From Physcia stellaris (taxonomy: Eukaryota > Ascomycota > Lecanoromycetes > Caliciales > Physciaceae): DNA of 64,000 bases. Below the pieces are notes generated by a model, which made no database searches, was not told where the DNA came from, and saw nothing but the letters and a program-made list of their open reading frames with translations. Positions 56,760 to 64,000 of the stretch are shown piece by piece. Both the position numbers and the translations under genes were made by a program. Positions within the stretch are counted from its first letter, which is position 1; each line of letters opens with the position of its first letter. The stretch is taken from the NCBI GenBank assembly GCA_018902385.1, contig JABSSW010000004.1, positions 124,001-188,000 of the forward strand, written 5' to 3'.

Positions 56760-58476
56760 ATAATGTAATACGTCATGAAATTAAAATTTTTGACGAATCA
56801 AATCAAGTTCGACATCGAAATTTGAAGTTTGATTCAAACTCAAATCAAATTTTGACATTTTGATTTGAAATTTGAGTCAAACTCAAACTTTTGACACGTT
56901 AGAAAATTTGAGTTTGATTCAAATTCAAATTCAAATCGAAATTTTCAGTTTGCAAATCGAATCAAATCGACGCATTCGAGTTTGAAACTTGACTCGACGA
57001 TCAATTTAGTTTTTTCGTTTGAAAAATTCATAGCAATGTTGACGATTGACGAGAAAAAATCAAATAATTACAACGACATCGCACGAAATTCTCATTTTTC
57101 ACAATGATTAAAAACAATGAAAAAAGAATTCAATTTTTTATCGAAAAATCACATTTGAAATTTAATAAATTTTACGCTCGATAAAAAAAAATCGTTGAAC
57201 GATAAATGAATTTACAAACTCAAACGCAATGTCGATGACGTTGTAATACGATACAAAATTAAATGATACGTTAAAAATTTTTTACAACAATACGACATTG
57301 ATTTTGATCAAATTTTTGTTTTCGTCGTCAAATCAATGATTTTTCGAATTCTATTCGTCGTTGTCGTTTTTTTGAATTTGAAAATTGAACAAATGAACGT
57401 GAAAATTGCGTTTTTATACAAATTCATTGATTCAAATATTTACGTTAAATATTCGATTGAATGTGACAATGACAAAATTATTTGCAAATTGAACAAAACA
57501 TTGTATAATTTGAAACAATCATTCAAATTATGATATAAATGTTTGTTCGAATTTTTTTTACAAAAATTAATTTTCAATTTTTTCGACGCGAATCAAAACA
57601 TATTCGTCACGAATGTTGATTTCAAAAATTTTATCATTATTACATGAATCGATGATATCAAAATCATTGTTTTCAATAAAATCATGATTAATAGAGCAAA
57701 AACGAAATTCAATAACGTTTTCGATATGATTGATTTTGAATCAATAAATTTTTATTTTGATATGATCATTTTCAAAAATCGCGAAATGTACATAATTCGT
57801 TTTAATCAAAAAACATATATTCAACGCGTCGTTAAAAAATTCGATTTACAAAATGCGAAATCAATTCGAACATTCATGAAAAAATCATTTGATTCAATTT
57901 TTAACATTAATCAAATCATCGATCAAAATATCAAACAATATCAAACAATGATGAATTTAATCATGTTTGCAATGATAAAAATTAAATCAAATGTAACGAA
58001 TGCGATTTTCATAATCAATCGATTTGTTCAGAATTTCAATTTTAATCATATCAAAACAATCAAACGTGTTATAATTTATTTCAATTTCACGATCGATTTT
58101 TGCATAATTTACGACGATAATTTCAACAAAAAATTAAACATCGAAACATATTGCGATGCAAACTGAACTCGTGACAAAATTTTCAAAAAATTCATCGAAA
58201 CATATTTGTTTTTATTAAACGACGATTCGATAAATTGAATGTCAAAATTTCAATTTATCGTGATCACGTTTATTTGCGTCGTCGAATTTATGATCATATC
58301 ATTCGTCGTCAAAAAAATTATTTGATTCAAACAATTATTCGTTGATTTACGAATTCAAAATCAATCGAACAATTACGTCAAAATATTGATAAATACGAAC
58401 AATCAAAACGTCAAAACATTCAATGAAAATTCGATACATCATGATCGCATCAAACACGTCGATATCGTATATCATT
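56760..58476 (+). mobile_element. Fossil Ty1/Copia element, right part
   Basis: Reverse-transcriptase pattern at about 57100-57900 (QMNVKIAFLYKFIDSNIYVK, then KIICKLNKTLYNLKQS) and RNase H pattern to 58476 (ending HHDRIKHVDIVYHYVR). These are the Copia domains missing from the left part, in the same orientation, so the two parts are probably one copy split by about 14.5 kb. Many breaks. The right end is cut off abruptly at 58476. Confidence 0.7.
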
Positions 58477-61400
58477 ATGTAAGACTCGTATTAGAAATAG
58501 TATAATCTAATGAATTATTGGCATCAGAGATGTATAGTTTGAAATGTAGTATATTGATTTATTAATCGTTACAAAACAAATTACGTTTTGCAGTTGTTTT
58601 TTATTCACATTTTATTTATTCAATCGTACGAATTCGGACGATTTCGGTTGACAATATGAACTTGTTGAATTTATCGTTGATCGAATTGTAAAATGATTGA
58701 GATTGATTCTTTTCGAAATTATTCGAATTTCGATAATCGAATTGCTTGACGGAATGCGAGTCGCATTTTCGAAAATTTTGAATTTTTATTTTTTACATAC
58801 GTTTTCTTTTAAGCATCGAAGTTTTTTGAGATCAATATGTTAACAGAGACTTTGACGTATTTTGTTTGTTTTGACGTGTTTTGTTTGTTTTGATTTTGCA
58901 TTGATTTGAAAAATCATTATGATCGTGATTTTCGCATTTCGAAATATTTTTGCTCGAATTCAATAGTCAATTTGCGTTAAAAATTTGAAAGAACATTTTC
59001 TTGAGTGATTCAAAAAAAATATAATTTGATGAATCAACTGTTTGCTGTTTTCATGATCGAATGTTTGATTTCGTATCATTCACAATTTTCGATATGATGA
59101 TTGACAATTGACTTGTTGACAGAAAATTTTGAATTCGAACATTTTTTCATTTTTTCATTTTTTTATTTCGAATATCAGCATCGATATCATGAGAAAATGT
59201 GTAACGCGATAAACGTTCATTAATCGCGATCGCATTGATATTCAAATTTTCGAAATTTTTTTTTATTTCATTTCACATTTTTTATTCAACGATTCATCGT
59301 TCGATCAGATCGAACAACAATTTCTGAAAATGTTTTTGACACAATTCAACTTTTCATGCGTCGTAAATTCTAGACAATAAATAGCACACAAAGTTTTTGA
59401 AAACGAGAATATGTTAACATGCAATAAATATTTCAACTCATTTTTTTTTTGATTTTCGATGATTTGTTTTTTTATTGACATCAAATTTTTTCGAATTCTC
59501 GTTATGAAATTGTCGCAAAATTTTTCGAAAATGTTTGACAAACGATGCAGATTTTCAAGTCGCGTTTTCATAATTTTTTCATTTCACGAAATAATAAAAA
59601 TCGAATTCGCTGTAAAATTTGTTTGAAATTTCATTTGTTTTGAAAATTTTGTTGTTTTTGATGATTTCGATTTCATAAAATTTTTTCGTGATTTTCATTT
59701 TCATGTTTTCGTCGAGTTCAATATTTTCAATTTGATAGAAAAATTCAAAAAATGTGACGTATGCGCGTTTTTTTTTTTTTTAAAATTGAATTTTTTCAGA
59801 AAAAAGACGTGAAAAACGTCGTGAATGCGTCAGCGTTTGAGCAAATTTAAACGATAAATTTGATTTTTTATAGTTTTTAAAATTTGAAATGAATCAAAGA
59901 ATTTTCATTTCAACTTTTTGTTTCGTTTAGTTTTGATGTTTTTATCGTTCAAATTCACGTAATTTTCGACGTTGTATGACATTGATTTCGTGCGTTCGTT
60001 TTTATACATCGTTTGCTGTTGTTGTGTCATGAATAAATTATTTTTCAATACTCGAAATAGCTCAGTTAAATGTTCAGCGTGTTTTTTTGCGAATTTGAAT
60101 TTAATTTTTTTGTTTCATGTTTTTTCAAAAACATGCGAAGTGAATATTCAAGCATAATCTCGAACGGAAAAATATTTGTGAATGCATGTTTGTTGTTGTT
60201 GTAAGCGAATTCGATCATGAACAACAGTTTTATTCAGTCATTTTGTTCGAAATTGACAAAAGCGCGAAAAAATTGTTTCATGACGTTGTTCATTCGCTCG
60301 ATTTGTTCATCGATTTAAAAATGAAAAGCGATTGACAATTTACGTTTGATTTTCAAAACATAACACAGTGCATCGTTGTATTTGAACGTGAAAATGAAAT
60401 TTTTGTCGATGACGATTGACGAAAAAAGATCGTAAAATCGAATGACTTCGCGAAATAAAATTTCGATCAGATTTTTTGCGAAAATCGTTTTAGTTATTGA
60501 TATGTAATGAATCATTTTCGTTAAACGATTCACAATCACTAAAATCGAATCGTAGATCGTTTCATTTCATGTTTTACTTGAAAAAAGTTTTGTCACGAAA
60601 TTCATGAAAAAATCAATTCACTTAAATTCAGAAATCGAAAGAAAAAAAAGTTCGTCGTATGATTTGTGTCGTGCAACTTTGTTTCGTTTGCAAACGACGC
60701 ATGTTTCACAATGTTTTTTGATTTGCTGTCGCATTTCAAAAATTTCGATAAAATTTTGATTCGATTAATAGTATTTTCGACGTATCAATTTCAACGTTCG
60801 TTCGATGTCGAAATAATCAACGAGCGAATTATCGTGATGTGCACGAATAACGTTTTCACGCAAGCTTTCTGAAATGTAAACGGCATCGTCGTAATACAAA
60901 AGTTCATTTTTGTGTTGTCAATTGTTTGTTTTTGTCTTCGAAATAATTAATTTTCGACATATTTCAAAAACGAATTGATTTTTAACGATCAAGTCACGAA
61001 CGAAATTTAACAATGAAGATGTTGACTCGTCGTTATATGTCGTTTTTTTTCGTAAAGCAGTCTGTACTCGAACTTTATGCATTGCGCATTCAAATACAAT
61101 CGCTGATTTTAACACAAAAATTTTTCATTTTATGAATGTCACGTTTGATTTTTGTTCAATCGAATGTTTCGAATTTTTTGAATTTTTTGAATCGAATGTT
61201 TTCGAAACAGCGTTGATTGAAATTCGATTTCGTTTTGAATTTTTTGAATCAAATGTTCTCGAAACAACGCTGATTGATTCGATTGTTGAGTCATTTAAAT
61301 GCGATCGACGTTTCATGCTATACATCGCATTCATGAATCGTTTCATGACATGCATCGCATTCATGATTTTGATCGCATTTATTCGCATTTTTTCGAAACG

Positions 61401-64000
61401 TTTCGAGTTTGCGATCAATGATTTTTGCAATTGTTTCAAGATTTGACGATTGTTTTCGACGTTTTTCTCAATAATCGTCATGTGATCAAATCGTCTTGAA
61501 AATTCGTCAACAAAATTCTTGTTATCGAGACGATAATCGATTAAGAAATTATATCGATTCAGCTTTTGAGTTCATCGAATTTGACGTGACGACAATTTAA
61601 TTGTGATCATAAATTGTTTCAAATTGCGATGATCAATAAAAACAAAAATTTGCTTTTTTGCGTTTTCGAAATAATGTTTTCATTGTTTGAACGAAATCAC
61701 AATAATCAGCAATTTCTTGTCATGAATTTCGTAATGATATTCGATCGAAATTAATTTGCGCGAAAAATACACAACAAAATGTCAATGATTTTCGTCGTTT
61801 TGTTGACATAAAATGATTTTTAAAATTTTGTCGAATGCGTCGATTTCGACTCGAATAACACGTTCGAAATCGAAATGACGTAAAACTGATGTTTCGATAA
61901 ATGTTTTGCGAAATTGTTTGAAAACTTTCAATGTTTCGCTGATCAAAAAAATGTAAATATTCGATGATTTGTTGCGATTTCGATTTTGATTTCGTTTGCG
62001 TTTACGAATATTTTTTCGAAATTTTTGTGATTTTTTTAGCATAACGATCAGAAATTCAACAATTTTACTGAAATGTTTAATGAATCGTCGATAAAAATTA
62101 ACGATGTCGAGAAATTGCATGATGTCGAAAACGTTGCGAAATATTGATTATTGTTGAATAATTTCGATTTTCTTGTTTTGCATTTTCATTTTTTGAAAAA
62201 AAACGACGAATTCAAGAAAATTTATTTCGTCAGCGAATCATTTGCATTTTTCAAGAACAATGTATAGTTTATTTTTTTTAAAACGATCAAAAATTCATTT
62301 GACATCGTCGATATGAATTTCGACGTTCATCGAATAAATCATTATATCATTCAAATATACAATGACGTTAATATCGAAACGAATCGTTAGAATTTTATTG
62401 ATGAAATTTTGAAACGTCGTCGAAGCGTTAATGAGATCGAAGAAAAATACGTTATATTCGAAATGATCATATCGAATACGAAAAATTGTTTTTCATTCGT
62501 TTTCATGTTTGATACGCAATCGATGATAAACAGCAGTCAAGTCAATGTTGATATATTTGACGATTTTGCTGAGTTTATTTAGATTTTCATCGATTAACGA
62601 TAGAAGATATTTATTTTTATCGTGAAAACATTAAGGTTTTTGTAGTTCACGTATAATCGTAAGTTATCGTTTTTTTTTTTGACGAACAAGATGAACGTTT
62701 TTGCAGAAAATTGTGAAAATCGAATGAAATCGTTAATTAGATGTTTTTCGATGTAAGCACGTAATATTCGAAGTTCATTTTCGAATAGAAAATAAATTGA
62801 TTCATGCGACGATTTTTTGTTTTTTTTTAAATCAATAGCATGATCGTCTGAATCATGATTCGATAATTCGTAAATTTTATTTTCGCTATCGAGTTTTTCA
62901 TACGTTTTCAAGATATCGAAAAAAGTGATTTTGACATCGAGTTTTTTTTTCATTTCAGTCAAAACAAATTTTATTTGAATTCGTTTTGAAACATGCATTT
63001 CATGCATGTCGAATTGTTTGTCAGTATACATTCGTACGAACATGAAATACGTTTCGATTTCGTTATCGATGACGTTTATGATCAATTGTTTTGATTCGAT
63101 GTTTTCGATACGACATGTGATAAAAATGAGATGTTTTTTTTTGCAACGTCAAGTTTTGATACTGTCGTCGTTTCAATTCACTTTGATTTTCGAAAATTGT
63201 ATTCAGAACATGTTTAACGTTAAATTTCAGTTCAGATTCACGATCAGAAACGATTTCTCGAAAAAGCGATTAATTTTTTTGACGTCTGACATTTCGAATT
63301 GTACGAAATAAACGTCATACGTTTTCAAACGATGATTGTCAATTGTTATTGCATCACAGTTTAGAGTTTCAGAGCGACGAAGATTCAGTTTTTTCGCATA
63401 GACATGATTTATCAGATTAATTTTCGCTTTTGTATCGAGTATTGTTTTCGATTCGTTTCAGATTTTGTTTTCGTTTTGTATGTTAATTTTGATTTTGACG
63501 CATTTACGAATCACGAATTTTTTAAATTTCTTGCGTCGTTTTTTTTTTTTGTTAGCATGATTTTTGCTCATGTCTGAGAAAAACGACGTATCGAAATCGA
63601 AATTCGAAAATTTTTTTTTTTTAACGATTTGAGCGAAAATCATCAAATCGATTAGTTTTTTGACTGTTCAAGAATTTGATCAGCGAAAATGATTTTGTTT
63701 TTTTTGTTTGTACAGATTTCGATTTGATGATTTGATTTGTCACAATTTATACAATTATTTTTGTTTTGAATTTTTTTGAATTCGTTGACGAATCAGCGAT
63801 ACATTCGAGTATTTTTCGACTTGATTGATTCGTGATTCGGATTGATTTTGTTAATATTTTTGATTTTTTTATTTTTGAATTTCGCAATTTTGAATTTTTC
63901 GTTCTCGTTTTCAGAGTTGTCAGTATCGAACGAGATTTTACGCTTTTTGAAACTTTTGAGTTTTTTTTTCAAAATTTGAGCGTTTTTCATACGTTTGAGT
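58477..64000 (-). mobile_element. Fossil Ty3/Gypsy element, running off the window
   Basis: On the minus strand, from right to left: a gag zinc knuckle (CINCDKSNHQIEIC, about 63720-63760), reverse transcriptase start (AKTFILFVKKKNDNLRLYVN at about 62600-62700), the RT/RNase H joint (FLDIVNFYRRFIKHFSKI near 62050-62120) and integrase (VNRLTKMIHYISITKT near 60490-60540, then FAYNNNKHAFTNIFPFEI). The order gag, RT, RNase H, integrase is that of Gypsy/Metaviridae. The left end at about 58477 reads as an LTR end (...TTACA on the minus strand), less mutated than the interior. The right end is beyond 64000. It seems inserted into the RNase H part of the Copia fossil. It is broken in many places. Confidence 0.75.

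Noticed and set aside
38850-64000. Classical RIP of the CpA-to-TpA kind
   Set aside because: CpA remains the most common C dinucleotide in the counted window and TpA is not in excess.
1-64000. CRISPR array
   Set aside because: Nuclear fungal DNA; the regularly spaced ATAATGC pairs have no constant-length unique spacers and sit at exon-like edges.

Overview
The window reads as a filamentous ascomycete chromosome (Pezizomycotina). Genes on the left have short GT-AG introns with CTGAC/CTAAC branch points, and several products are fungal house-keeping or fungal-restricted types (PAS kinase, Sen15, Yippee/Moh1, DUF2985, a CorA-like transporter, an Msg5-type phosphatase). I cannot fix the species; a leotiomycete-like genome is only a guess. 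The window has two compartments with a sharp edge near 38.8 kb: ordinary gene-bearing DNA (1-38.7 kb) and an AT-rich, mutation-scarred repeat block (38.8-64 kb).

Region 1 (1-19 kb) mixes conserved single genes (mitochondrial AAA+ ATPase, a polytopic membrane protein, SEN15, a DUF2985 membrane protein) with four related genes of an unrecognised family (A 1306-2091 minus, B 11169-12342 minus, D 13669-14730 plus, C 17243-18065 minus). The family has a basic N-terminus, a phase-1 intron, an RWL...GIS...L..F block, a VP..x..W.R.E block, an acidic or mixed linker and a C-terminal PV..DE tail. Copies A, B and C lie near tRNA-derived, SINE-like sequences, and B and C are each bracketed by inverted copies of a ~35-bp repeat, so they look like duplicated cassettes. 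B and C show signs of decay.

Region 2 (19.5-38.7 kb) is a conserved gene run: CorA-like transporter, dual-specificity phosphatase, PAS kinase, triple-KH RNA-binding protein, an intron-rich zinc alcohol dehydrogenase, a Yippee protein and a DFGDF-motif protein. All are on the minus strand.

Region 3 (38.8-64 kb) holds a fossil Ty1/Copia element split by about 14.5 kb of other DNA, a short LTR-bounded zinc-finger element, a fossil Ty3/Gypsy element running off the window, and the most surprising content: three degraded copies of an intron-rich histone-H3-like gene. Two are in ~3.07-kb tandem repeats, each unit also carrying a minus-strand ORF with a possible histone fold; the third is inverted and more divergent. 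A repeated paired motif (ATAATGC ... ATAATGC) punctuates this segment. C followed by T or C has almost vanished from much of the block while CpA and CpG persist, which is not the classical Neurospora-type RIP (CpA to TpA) pattern.
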